Assembly (NCBI GenBank): GCA_964394795.1
Contig: CAYMYX010000007.1
Location: forward strand, 1-64,000
Length of the DNA: 64,000 bases
Source of the DNA: CAYFUF01 sp964394795
GTDB lineage: Bacteria > Bacillota > Clostridia > Tissierellales > Peptoniphilaceae
Reading direction: 5' to 3'
In this document: positions 34,111 through 42,436 of the stretch, piece by piece
How the letters are laid out: every line of letters starts with the position of its first letter
Position numbering within the stretch: position 1 is the stretch's first letter
Translations under genes and position numbers: made by a program
Notes under the pieces: generated by a model
The model's database searches: none
Told to the model about the DNA's origin: nothing
Seen by the model: only the letters and a program-made list of their open reading frames with translations

Positions 34111-34661
34111 CGAATAGAGTACCAGAACAAACCATAAAAACGGAACATATCTATGACGGCCGTATTATCAATGTCCGCGTAGAGACTGTAGAATTACCGG
34201 ATATGAAATATGCCAAAAGGGAGATTGTCGACCATGCCAATGCCGTTGGTATGATTGCCATATCTGACCGAGGCACCATGTACATGGTAAGACAATATCG
34301 GATAGCGGTAAGGGACTTTCTATTAGAAATTCCTGCCGGTCTAATCGATAGAGAGGAAAACCCTCAGGAAACCGCGATAAGAGAATTGCAGGAAGAAATT
34401 GGCTTTAAACCAAACAAGTTAGAGTACCTATTGGACTCCTATGCATCGCCTGGCTTTACCAATGAAAAACTAAGCCTATTTTTGGCTACTGATTTGGTTC
34501 CATCCAAGCTGGATTTAGATGACAGCGAGTTCTTGGAAGTAGAGGAGTATCCTATCGATGAGCTCTACCAAATGGTATTGAATTTTGAGATTACTGACTC
34601 CAAATCAATTATCGGTATCATGTACGCCTACTTCAACATCTACTTGAAGAACAACAAATAG
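34107..34661 (+). CDS. Nudix hydrolase, ADP-ribose pyrophosphatase type
   Basis: Complete Nudix box GLIDREENPQETAIRELQEE onward (residues 78-100), with the downstream ASPGFTNEKLSLFLA typical of ADP-ribose pyrophosphatases (NudF-like). It would hydrolyse ADP-ribose to AMP and ribose-5-phosphate. Length 184 aa. Coupled to recN by an ATGA overlap. Confidence 0.92.
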   Translation: MTNRVPEQTIKTEHIYDGRIINVRVETVELPDMKYAKREIVDHANAVGMIAISDRGTMYMVRQYRIAVRDFLLEIPAGLIDREENPQETAIRELQEEIGFKPNKLEYLLDSYASPGFTNEKLSLFLATDLVPSKLDLDDSEFLEVEEYPIDELYQMVLNFEITDSKSIIGIMYAYFNIYLKNNK

Positions 34662-34672
34662 TCGGAGAACGT

Positions 34673-35284
34673 ATGAATGATTTCAATCTAGTGACAACAC
34701 TAGCTAGAGTATTTGCCTTGCTATACACCATTATTAGCCACGAATTATTTCACGGTTTAATCGCTTTGGCAAACGGAGATGATACAGCAAAGAGAGCAGG
34801 TCGCCTAACACTGAATCCAATTTCTCATTTGGATCCCATGGGCACCCTCTCTTTGCTTGTCTTTAATTTTGGGTGGGCAAGACCTGTACCTATCAATACC
34901 AATAAGTTCCGCAATAAAAGGTCTGGCTTATTTACGGTGTCATTGGCTGGGGTAGGAATCAATATGGTGTCTGCAGCGTTGAGTATCTTTTTACTCAGCT
35001 TTATTCCACATGGTATGACTTTTATCCGTACAGTCCTCTTTTTCATTAGTATTTATGGCGTTGGTTTTGCCGTCTTCAATTTATTCCCTCTACCACCACT
35101 GGATGGATCAAAAGTAATCATGTCATTCCTACCTGGGTCATGGACGAGGTGGATTTCGATGAATGAAAGACTCTTTTACTTCGGTTTATTGTTTTTAGTA
35201 GCCACAGGCACGATGAGTAGAATTATCGGTCCGATTATCAATTCGATCTATTCAGGCTTGCTACAGCTATTCGCTATGGGTTAA
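34673..35284 (+). CDS. Site-2-protease (M50) family membrane metalloprotease
   Basis: Multi-helix membrane protein with the zinc motif HELFH (His23, Glu24, His27) in the first helix and the third ligand region NLFPLPPLDGSK near residues 138-149. It lacks PDZ and CBS domains (203 aa), so it is the minimal YwhC-like type with unknown substrate. It lies directly before scpA, an arrangement common in Firmicutes. Confidence 0.9.
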   Translation: MNDFNLVTTLARVFALLYTIISHELFHGLIALANGDDTAKRAGRLTLNPISHLDPMGTLSLLVFNFGWARPVPINTNKFRNKRSGLFTVSLAGVGINMVSAALSIFLLSFIPHGMTFIRTVLFFISIYGVGFAVFNLFPLPPLDGSKVIMSFLPGSWTRWISMNERLFYFGLLFLVATGTMSRIIGPIINSIYSGLLQLFAMG

Positions 35285-35288
35285 GACA

Positions 35289-36011
35289 ATGATACAAATC
35301 TCAACGGAACATTTTAATGGCCCAATGGACCTGCTATTAGAACTAATAGCCAAATCTAAAATTGATATCTATGACATTGAGATTTCCTCAATTACCGAAG
35401 AGTTTCTGACCGCTATGCAGACCATCACAATATCCTCCGATGAATTGAGTAGCTTCATCCAGATGGCCTCCATGCTTGTTGTCATGAAGGCTCGTACCTT
35501 GATTTCTGACAGCATCGAGGATGACGATGAGGTCTTGTCCCGAGAAGAGTTGATTGAGCGGCTTATCGCTTATAAACGGTTCAAAGAGTTGGCTCTGCGG
35601 TTGAGGGAAACCGAAAACGCTAACGAAGGGGAATACACCAAATTACAAGAGGATTTAAGCCCCTTCGCTAAGGAAGAAGTCCTGGATATTAAGGGCGATC
35701 CCAACCTATTATACGAGTCGATATTGCTTATTTTTGATAGAAGCCGAAAAGCCCCCAAAGAGTTCTATGTATCGGCCATCATGAATGCGGATGAGTACTC
35801 CTTAACCGATATTCAAGGGAAGATCAGGGACTTGATGGAAAACCAGAAGAAGTTTACCTTCACGGACCTGTTTCCCAATTTAAAGGTAAGTAAGCCAAGA
35901 TTGATTGCAACGTTTCTAACTGTTCTGGAACTGTCGAAGACCAAAGAGTTATCCATACGCCAGGACAGCAATAAGAAAATTACCCTCTATAGCTTAGAAA
36001 AGAAATCTTAG
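35289..36011 (+). CDS. scpA: Segregation and condensation protein A
   Basis: Kleisin that bridges the SMC heads. The N-terminal FNGPMDLLLELIAKSKIDIYDI is the diagnostic ScpA motif; a C-terminal winged helix (FTFTDLFPNLKVSKPRLIATFLTVLEL) closes the ring. Length 240 aa. There is no strong ribosome-binding site; translation is probably coupled to the preceding gene, 4 bp away. smc itself is not in the window. Confidence 0.95.
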   Translation: MIQISTEHFNGPMDLLLELIAKSKIDIYDIEISSITEEFLTAMQTITISSDELSSFIQMASMLVVMKARTLISDSIEDDDEVLSREELIERLIAYKRFKELALRLRETENANEGEYTKLQEDLSPFAKEEVLDIKGDPNLLYESILLIFDRSRKAPKEFYVSAIMNADEYSLTDIQGKIRDLMENQKKFTFTDLFPNLKVSKPRLIATFLTVLELSKTKELSIRQDSNKKITLYSLEKKS

Positions 36012-36028
36012 GGATGACGGAGTAGATT

Positions 36029-36589
36029 ATGGATGAGAGAGAACAAAAAGCAGTCATTGAGGGACTGCTCTTTTTATGGGGAGACCCGTTAGAAGTTAGC
36101 GATATCGCGAAAATCTTAGGTATTACACCGACTCAAACGAAGAAGCTTATGCAGGAGATGGAGGATGAGTTCGATCATCAACGGCGCGGGCTAGTTCTTC
36201 ATGCCTACGGTGATGCCTATCAGCTATCCACGCGAAAAGAACATGAGCAGTTTTACGCCGAACTGGTTGATCGAAAACGAAAACAGCGACTGACCGGTTC
36301 ATCAATGGAGACATTGGCCATGATCGCCTATAAACAACCGATTACCAAAGTGGAAGTGGATAACATTCGAGGGGTTAAGAGCTCCTCTTCCTTCGAGACT
36401 TTGCTCAGTAAGGGGCTCATCGAGGAGGCCGGCCGCTTGGATAAAATCGGTCGCCCAATTCTCTATCGTACAACCAGCGAGTTCCTGAAAGTCTTTGGCT
36501 TGAGGTCCTTGAAAGACCTGCCCAACGAAGAAGAAGTTACTGCTCTCCTGGACAAGTTTGATGAGGAAGGCTCTGAGGATGAGGATTAA
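36029..36589 (+). CDS. scpB: Segregation and condensation protein B
   Basis: Dimeric kleisin-binding partner of ScpA. Two winged helices, with the conserved SSMETLAMIAYKQPITKVEVDNIRG (about 91-115), LLSKGLIEEAGRLDKIGRPILYRTT and a variable acidic tail. Length 186 aa. Its last 11 bp overlap the next gene's start region. Confidence 0.95.
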   Translation: MDEREQKAVIEGLLFLWGDPLEVSDIAKILGITPTQTKKLMQEMEDEFDHQRRGLVLHAYGDAYQLSTRKEHEQFYAELVDRKRKQRLTGSSMETLAMIAYKQPITKVEVDNIRGVKSSSSFETLLSKGLIEEAGRLDKIGRPILYRTTSEFLKVFGLRSLKDLPNEEEVTALLDKFDEEGSEDED

Positions 36590-37334
36590 CAAGTTCATCG
36601 CTTCTACTGGTTTCTGTTCGAGAAGAAAAGCCGATGAAATCATCAAACATGGGCGTGTTCGGGTTAACGGCCAAGCGCTGACGGACCTCAGTTATCAGGT
36701 TAATGACGGAGACAAGGTAGAGATTGATGGCCTAAAAATCCAAGCCCAATCTGAAAAAGTATACTACCTCTTCAACAAGCCCTATGCCGTCCTGTCCAGC
36801 CATAGTGATCCTCATCACGACCACTTTGTCTATGATTATTTTCCAAGAGACCTCCAGTTGTTTTCTGCAGGTCGCTTGGATTACGATTCGGAAGGCTTGA
36901 TGATTATAACGAATGATGGGGACTTTGCTAACCATATTGCCCATCCGAGCTATGAGATTGAAAAAGAATACATCGCTTTACTGGATAAGCCGATACAACA
37001 GCAAACATTAGACAAGATAAAAATGGGCGTGTCTTACCAGGGAGCTGACTACCATGTTAATAACGTAAGCTTCTTAGATCCTGGGGTATGGCCCAATTTA
37101 ACTTCCCTCTTGGAAGATTGGCAGCCGGAAACCTACGACAAATATTCGCTAGTCACCGTGTCCCTCCACGAGGGACAGAAGAGAGAAGTGAGAAGAATTT
37201 TTGAGTCGCAAGGTTTTCAGGTTCGTCGCCTCATTCGTGTGAGAATCGGTGACGTCCGCTTGGATACGAAGGTAGGTGATTACCGACTACTGAACCAAGA
37301 GGAGATAACAGGCTTAGATGAAGCTACTAGATAA
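36579..37334 (+). CDS. RsuA/RluB-family pseudouridine synthase
   Basis: N-terminal S4 domain (MRINKFIASTGFCSRRKADEII) followed by the RsuA-type catalytic domain with SAGRLDYDSEGLMIITNDG holding the nucleophile Asp. The family modifies rRNA (RluB-like is usual next to scpAB). ATG 36579 is preferred, with GGAAGG 8 bp upstream; earlier in-frame starts lie deeper in scpB. Length 251 aa. Confidence 0.93.
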   Translation: MRINKFIASTGFCSRRKADEIIKHGRVRVNGQALTDLSYQVNDGDKVEIDGLKIQAQSEKVYYLFNKPYAVLSSHSDPHHDHFVYDYFPRDLQLFSAGRLDYDSEGLMIITNDGDFANHIAHPSYEIEKEYIALLDKPIQQQTLDKIKMGVSYQGADYHVNNVSFLDPGVWPNLTSLLEDWQPETYDKYSLVTVSLHEGQKREVRRIFESQGFQVRRLIRVRIGDVRLDTKVGDYRLLNQEEITGLDEATR

Positions 37335-37360
37335 CTAGGATTAGAGGAAATTGAAAGTTA

Positions 37361-38614
37361 ATGGATAAATTGAGCATTGCTGTAATCGGCATGGGTCCAG
37401 CAGGGGCCATGTCCGCGATCTCCGCCGCCCAACATGGCGCAGAGGTTACCATCTATGATAAAAATGAAAAGTTGGGGAAGAAGCTTTACATCACCGGCAA
37501 AGGCAGATGTAATCTGACCAATGATTGCACACAAATGGAGTTCTTTGAGGCAATCAAAAGGAACCCCAAGTTTTTCTATTCCTCGTATAGCCATCTGTCG
37601 CCTCAGGACTTGATGGACTTCTTTCAGGATGGCGGCCTTCCTCTCAAGGTGGAAAGGGGGAGAAGAGTTTTTCCCCAATCGGATAAATCCAGCGATGTAA
37701 TCCGTTTTCTCAACGGGAAGTTAAGAGAATTAAGAGTCAAGCAGTTGTTTAAGCAGGAAGTGGTGTCTGTTCTCTACAATGAGCAGGACAAGGTATTTGA
37801 AGTTAAGACTTCCGACGCAACCCAAACCTATGATCGAGTGATCATTGCCTGTGGAGGCTTGTCCTACGAGACGACGGGTTCAACCGGGGATGGTTATCGT
37901 TTTGCAAAGTCCTTCGGACACCGGATTAAGGATACCTATCCTTCTTTAGTTCCCATTATTCTGAAAGATATTTGGATTAGAGAAGTTGAAGGTCTTTCTT
38001 TAAAGTATATCGAACTCACCCTAAAAATTAAAAAGAAGAAATATGTCGAGTTTGGGGACTTGGTTTTCACCAATAATGGCATCTCAGGGCCTGTCGTCCT
38101 GACTCTGTCCAGTTACTTGGGCGGACTTAAAACTAACGACGTTGACCTCAGTTTGGATTGGAAACCTGCCCTGAGTGCTGATGAACTTTACCAACGGATT
38201 ATCCGTGAGCGGGATAAGGGACCTAACCGCCTCTTCCAAACTTTGCTGGAAACTTTGCTGCCCAAGAGTATGGTCCCCGTCTTCGCTGACCAAATCAATA
38301 TTGGCTTACGGACACCTATCAACGAGTTAACAAAAGCTAATCAAGAAGACCTTGTTCGCTTATTGAAAAGTTTTCCCCTAACCTATAAATCCCTTGGCGA
38401 ATTCAAGCAAGCGGTGGTTACCCAAGGTGGGGTAGATGTCAGAGAAATCAACCCGTCCTCGATGGAATCCAAAATCCAAAAGGGCTTATACTTCGCCGGC
38501 GAGGTCATCGATATTGACGCTTTAACCGGTGGCTACAATTTACAACTCGCATTTTCGACCGGCTATTTAGCAGGCTTGTCTGCGGCGGTCGATAATACGA
38601 AAGAATTGGAGTGA
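37361..38614 (+). CDS. YhiN/HI0933-family FAD-dependent oxidoreductase
   Basis: Flavoprotein of the BaiN/RdsA-like family, function uncertain. N-terminal FAD motif GMGPAGAMSA (about 9-18), KKLYITGKGRCNLTN, VIIACGGLSYETTGSTGDGY, and the C-terminal TQGGVDVREINPSSMESK...GLYFAGEVIDIDALTGGYNLQ. Length 417 aa is normal. It often precedes cmk in Clostridia, as here. Confidence 0.88.
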   Translation: MDKLSIAVIGMGPAGAMSAISAAQHGAEVTIYDKNEKLGKKLYITGKGRCNLTNDCTQMEFFEAIKRNPKFFYSSYSHLSPQDLMDFFQDGGLPLKVERGRRVFPQSDKSSDVIRFLNGKLRELRVKQLFKQEVVSVLYNEQDKVFEVKTSDATQTYDRVIIACGGLSYETTGSTGDGYRFAKSFGHRIKDTYPSLVPIILKDIWIREVEGLSLKYIELTLKIKKKKYVEFGDLVFTNNGISGPVVLTLSSYLGGLKTNDVDLSLDWKPALSADELYQRIIRERDKGPNRLFQTLLETLLPKSMVPVFADQINIGLRTPINELTKANQEDLVRLLKSFPLTYKSLGEFKQAVVTQGGVDVREINPSSMESKIQKGLYFAGEVIDIDALTGGYNLQLAFSTGYLAGLSAAVDNTKELE

Positions 38615-38617
38615 TTC

Positions 38618-39274
38618 ATGGTATACTCAATAGCTATAGATGGCCCATCAGGGGCTGGAAAGAGCACAATTGCCAAACTGTTAGCGAAGGAACTTGGTTT
38701 CTCCTATTTAGATACGGGGGCCATGTACCGGGCCATCACCCACTACTGTCTAAAAGAGTCCTGTCCGGTAGATCAAGAAGCCGCCGTGGTTGATAGTTTG
38801 GATGATTTCGATATTCGGGTGATAGGCGATGATATTCTTGTCAATGGTAATGATGTCAGCCAGGAAATTCGCAGCCAAGAGGTAACCGAGCAGGTATCTC
38901 TCATTGCCTCCTATAAGGAGGTGAGGGACTTCCTTGTAAAGAAACAAAGAGAACTTTCGGAAGATACCAATATCGTACTCGATGGGAGGGACATCGGTAC
39001 TGTCGTCCTCCCTAACGCCTCGATGAAGTTTTACTTAACCGCATCACCGGAAGTTCGGGCAAACCGGCGCTTCCATGACGTGAAGAATGTTTCGGGGATG
39101 GCCCTCGAAGAAACCCTACAGGATATCATACGTAGGGATAGCTTCGACTCAACCAGGAAAGAATCCCCATTACGACAGGCTGATGATGCCATTTTTATCG
39201 ACTCGTCGGACTTAACAACAGATGAAGTTGTTCAATTGATGATTAAGGAGTGGAATAAAAAATACCATGTATAG
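38618..39274 (+). CDS. cmk: Cytidylate kinase
   Basis: Phosphorylates CMP and dCMP. P-loop GPSGAGKST (about 8-16), LDTGAMYRAIT, LDGRDIGTVVLPNA and the LID region FHDV...RRDSFDSTRKESPLRQADDAIFID. Length 218 aa. It ends inside the plsC start (8-bp overlap). Confidence 0.96.
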   Translation: MVYSIAIDGPSGAGKSTIAKLLAKELGFSYLDTGAMYRAITHYCLKESCPVDQEAAVVDSLDDFDIRVIGDDILVNGNDVSQEIRSQEVTEQVSLIASYKEVRDFLVKKQRELSEDTNIVLDGRDIGTVVLPNASMKFYLTASPEVRANRRFHDVKNVSGMALEETLQDIIRRDSFDSTRKESPLRQADDAIFIDSSDLTTDEVVQLMIKEWNKKYHV

Positions 39275-39860
39275 TATTCTAGTTGCGATTCTCCGGGTGT
39301 ATCTTCACGTCTGGTTCGATTACCAGGTGAAAGATAGGCCGGAAATACAGATGGATCAAAGGCTTATCGTTTGTGCTAACCATTTTTCTATTCGAGATAT
39401 CTTTGCCTTAGCTTGCGCCTATCCCGGTAAACTGCATTTTGTCGGGAAACAAGAGCTGGGGAAGAATAAGTTTTTCAATTGGATTTTCAGAAAATTAGGG
39501 GTCGTCTTTATCGACCGAGAGGCTAATGACATCGATGCGATTCGTAAGATTTTAGCTTATCTCAATAATGACAAACAGATTGGTATATTTCCTGAAGGTA
39601 CTCGGGTGAAGGAAATCAGCCCCCATAATATGAAGTCAGGTGTTGGTCTTCTTGCTATCCGAGGAAAGAGTGATGTCTTAGTCGCCAGCGTTATTTCCGA
39701 ATTGAAATTTAGGAAACCTCTAATCGTGCAATTCCATCCCATTATCCACTATGAACCTTATAAGGAAATGGGCTCAAGGGAAGGACGAAGAGAGCTTTCC
39801 AAAGATATATTCAATACGATTTATTCTACGGATTACAGTGTTTCCGACTTTTCCGATTAG
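39267..39860 (+). CDS. plsC: 1-acyl-sn-glycerol-3-phosphate acyltransferase
   Basis: Adds the second acyl chain to make phosphatidic acid, following PlsY (20765-21367). The catalytic NHFSIRD (NHX4D, about 33-39) and substrate motif FPEGTR (about 109-114) are present. One N-terminal hydrophobic stretch. Length 197 aa. The cmk-plsC-ispH/rpsA order is a clostridial arrangement. Confidence 0.93.
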   Translation: MYSILVAILRVYLHVWFDYQVKDRPEIQMDQRLIVCANHFSIRDIFALACAYPGKLHFVGKQELGKNKFFNWIFRKLGVVFIDREANDIDAIRKILAYLNNDKQIGIFPEGTRVKEISPHNMKSGVGLLAIRGKSDVLVASVISELKFRKPLIVQFHPIIHYEPYKEMGSREGRRELSKDIFNTIYSTDYSVSDFSD

Positions 39861-39879
39861 AGAGTTGAGGATTTGATTT

Positions 39880-42303
39880 ATGAAGGTTATCTTAGCTGAT
39901 AAAGCGGGCTTCTGCTTTGGCGTAAAGAATATCGATGAGAAGACCCAGGAAGCGTTGAAAGAAGTCGATAATAAAGCAGTCTTTTCCTATGGGCAACTTG
40001 TCCATAACAATCAATATATCGAACGTCGCAAAAGCGAAGGATTGCAAGAGCTTGATTCTATGGAAGATGCCAAGGAAAAACTTGATGAAAATGCCGTCGT
40101 TATTTTGCGAGCCCACGGTGTTACCAAAGAAGAGAGGGAAGGGCTCCTTGAAACCGGAGCAACTCTTGTAGATGGAACTTGCCCTGTCCTTTTAGGCATC
40201 TACAAACTGGCGAAAAAACAAAATGAAGAAGGCAAGCAAATCGTCATTATTGGTGACCCTGACCATCCCGAGATTGTCGCCATGAAATCCTACTTCGACG
40301 AGGATACCGTGGTAATCCAAAGTGAGGAAGATGTTGAGGCTTTTCAACCCTCACGTCCTACCTTCATTATTTCCCAAACCACCAATCGCAGGGACTACTT
40401 TAATCGGTTGGCAGAACTGCTTGTAGCCAAGGATGAAGGGGCTGTCATCAGACCAACCATATGCAACGCGACGAAGGAACGACAAGAAGCAGTCGACGAG
40501 TTGTCGAAAGAAGTCGATGCGATGATCGTCATTGGGGGACAGCAGTCATCCAATACGGAGAAACTTGCTCAGGTAGCGAAAAATAATACAGAGAACACTT
40601 TTAAGATTGAAGAATTAAGTGATTTAGTTTTGCAAACACTAGCAAAATACGATAGAATAGGAGTAACGGCTGGCGCTAGCACGCCAGATTGGATAATTGA
40701 GGAGGTCGTCACAGAAATGGACAATTTTAGTAATGAAGAATTCATGGAGCAAATAGAAGACAGTATGGTGAAAATCTACCCTAAAGACATCGTCAAGGGA
40801 ACTGTTCTTGCAGTTAAAGAGGACGAAGTTTATGTAGATATTCATTATCGTTCTGACGGTATCATCAAGACAGATGAAATGTCTGATGAAGAGCGTGAGA
40901 ATCCACAAAATGCTTTCCATGAAGGTGAAGAGATTGACGTTTACGTCATCAAGTTAGATGATGGCGAAGGTAACGTTGTTCTTTCTACCAGAAGAGTAGA
41001 GGGCTTGAAGAACTGGCAAAAATTAGTTGATAAGTTTGAGAATGATGAAACTATTGAAGCTAAAGTCACTGGTGAGAATTCAGGCGGACTCGTAGTTAAT
41101 GCAATGGGAATCAATGGTTTTATTCCAGCATCTCAAATCACAACATATTATGTAAAGAATTTTAAGCAGTTCGTCGGTCAAACACTCGAATGCAAAATCA
41201 TTTCGATTGACGAGAGAAAAAGACGCTTAGTTTTATCTAGCCGTGCAGTAAAAGAAACACAGCTTGATGAAATTTGGGATAATATTGTTGTTGGCGAAAA
41301 GATCAAGGGTGAAGTCGTACGTATGACAGACTTCGGCGCTTTCGTAGACCTTGGCGGCGTAGACGGACTTATTCACGTATCTGATATCTCTTGGTCAAGA
41401 ATAGACAAGCCTTCAGACGTATTAGAAGTTGGTCAAGAAGTTGAACCAGTCGTCTTAAAAGCTAATCGTGAAAGAAACCGTATCTCTTTAGGTTTGAAGC
41501 AATTAGCTCCAAAGCCATTCGACCGTTTTATTGAAAACAATAAAGCAGGTGACACGGTTAAGGGTGAGGTTGTTAACCTAATCGACTTCGGTGCTTTCGT
41601 TCGTCTAGAAGAAGGCGTTGAAGGATTGGTTCACGTTTCTCAGATCGCTAACCATCACGTAGAAAAGCCTTCTGACGAATTAACAGTTGGTGACGAAATC
41701 GAAGTTAAGATCCTTGACATCGAAGAAGATCGCCAACGCATCGCTCTTAGCATCAGAGCTCTACAAGAACCAGTTGAAAAACCAAGGGAAGAGCAAGTTC
41801 GCGATGATTCTAAGTTCGACAGAAAGCCTAAGAAAGAGCAAAAGGCTCGCAGAGAAAGACAACCAAAGCAAAAGTTAGCATTTGATAATAGTTCTGACAT
41901 TGGTACTAACCTAGGCGACCTAATTGCTGCTCAACTTGATCTTGTAGATTCATCAGCAGATGAGTATGTAGCTGAAGCGGATGAAGCTGTCGAAACTGAA
42001 GAGTTCGATACCGAGTACGCTGACTACCAAGAAGAAGCAGATGTAGAAGAAGTAGCTGCTACTGAGGAAGTTGAAGAAGAAGCTGAAGTCCAGGAAACTG
42101 AAGAAGAAGCTGAAGTCGAGGAAGTCGAAGAAGTAGCCGAAGAACCTGCATCAATCGATGATGAAGTCATCGTTGTTGAAGAAGCAGAAGAAGCTACGGA
42201 AGACGAAGAGGAAGTTGACGTCGCAGAAGAAGTTGAAGTTGAAGAAGCAACTGAAGAAGCTGAAGAAACAACTGAGGATGACGACGAAACGACTGAAGCG
42301 TAA
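39880..42303 (+). CDS. ispH: IspH - ribosomal protein S1 fusion
   Basis: Residues 1-279 are HMBPP reductase, the last MEP-pathway step. The 4Fe-4S Cys are Cys12, Cys101 and Cys195, with His42, His79, His129 and Glu131 lining the site. From Met280 begins S1 with four S1 repeats (about 300-365, 378-450, 460-530 and 545-615), then an acidic Glu/Val/Ala tail (about 690-807). The fusion is known in Clostridia. At the joint a promoter (40630-40658), GAGGAGG (40699-40705) and ATG 40717 are all present, so a free S1 of 528 aa could also be made. GAGG lies 9 bp before ATG 39880. A terminator follows. Confidence 0.95.
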   Translation: MKVILADKAGFCFGVKNIDEKTQEALKEVDNKAVFSYGQLVHNNQYIERRKSEGLQELDSMEDAKEKLDENAVVILRAHGVTKEEREGLLETGATLVDGTCPVLLGIYKLAKKQNEEGKQIVIIGDPDHPEIVAMKSYFDEDTVVIQSEEDVEAFQPSRPTFIISQTTNRRDYFNRLAELLVAKDEGAVIRPTICNATKERQEAVDELSKEVDAMIVIGGQQSSNTEKLAQVAKNNTENTFKIEELSDLVLQTLAKYDRIGVTAGASTPDWIIEEVVTEMDNFSNEEFMEQIEDSMVKIYPKDIVKGTVLAVKEDEVYVDIHYRSDGIIKTDEMSDEERENPQNAFHEGEEIDVYVIKLDDGEGNVVLSTRRVEGLKNWQKLVDKFENDETIEAKVTGENSGGLVVNAMGINGFIPASQITTYYVKNFKQFVGQTLECKIISIDERKRRLVLSSRAVKETQLDEIWDNIVVGEKIKGEVVRMTDFGAFVDLGGVDGLIHVSDISWSRIDKPSDVLEVGQEVEPVVLKANRERNRISLGLKQLAPKPFDRFIENNKAGDTVKGEVVNLIDFGAFVRLEEGVEGLVHVSQIANHHVEKPSDELTVGDEIEVKILDIEEDRQRIALSIRALQEPVEKPREEQVRDDSKFDRKPKKEQKARRERQPKQKLAFDNSSDIGTNLGDLIAAQLDLVDSSADEYVAEADEAVETEEFDTEYADYQEEADVEEVAATEEVEEEAEVQETEEEAEVEEVEEVAEEPASIDDEVIVVEEAEEATEDEEEVDVAEEVEVEEATEEAEETTEDDDETTEA
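40630..40658 (+). promoter_or_regulatory. Internal promoter candidate for the S1 half
   Basis: TTGCAA (40630-40635), 17 bp, TAGAAT (40653-40658), inside the 3' end of the IspH coding part. Downstream are GAGGAGG (40699-40705) and in-frame ATG 40717 (Met280), the first residues of the S1 module. Confidence 0.5.
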
Positions 42304-42318
42304 ATAGTTTGATTCATC

Positions 42319-42348
42319 AAAGGTCTTCGATATCGAAGACCTTTTTTC
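42319..42348 (+). terminator. Terminator after ispH-rpsA
   Basis: AAAGGTCTTCGA / TCGAAGACCTTT followed by a T run, 15 bp after the stop. It ends the efp-to-rpsA run. Confidence 0.92.
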
Positions 42349-42436
42349 TTATTGAACAAATGGTTATACAATAGAACATCTATCATGTTTTGAAAGCTGT
42401 ATGCCAAGGCAATCGGCTTTTCTTAGAAGGAGTAAC

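Noticed and set aside
42024..42407. 127-codon Ser/Thr-rich minus-strand frame opposite the S1 tail
   Set aside because: It is the antisense of the GAA/GTT-rich repeat coding for Glu/Val/Ala; low complexity and no start signals.
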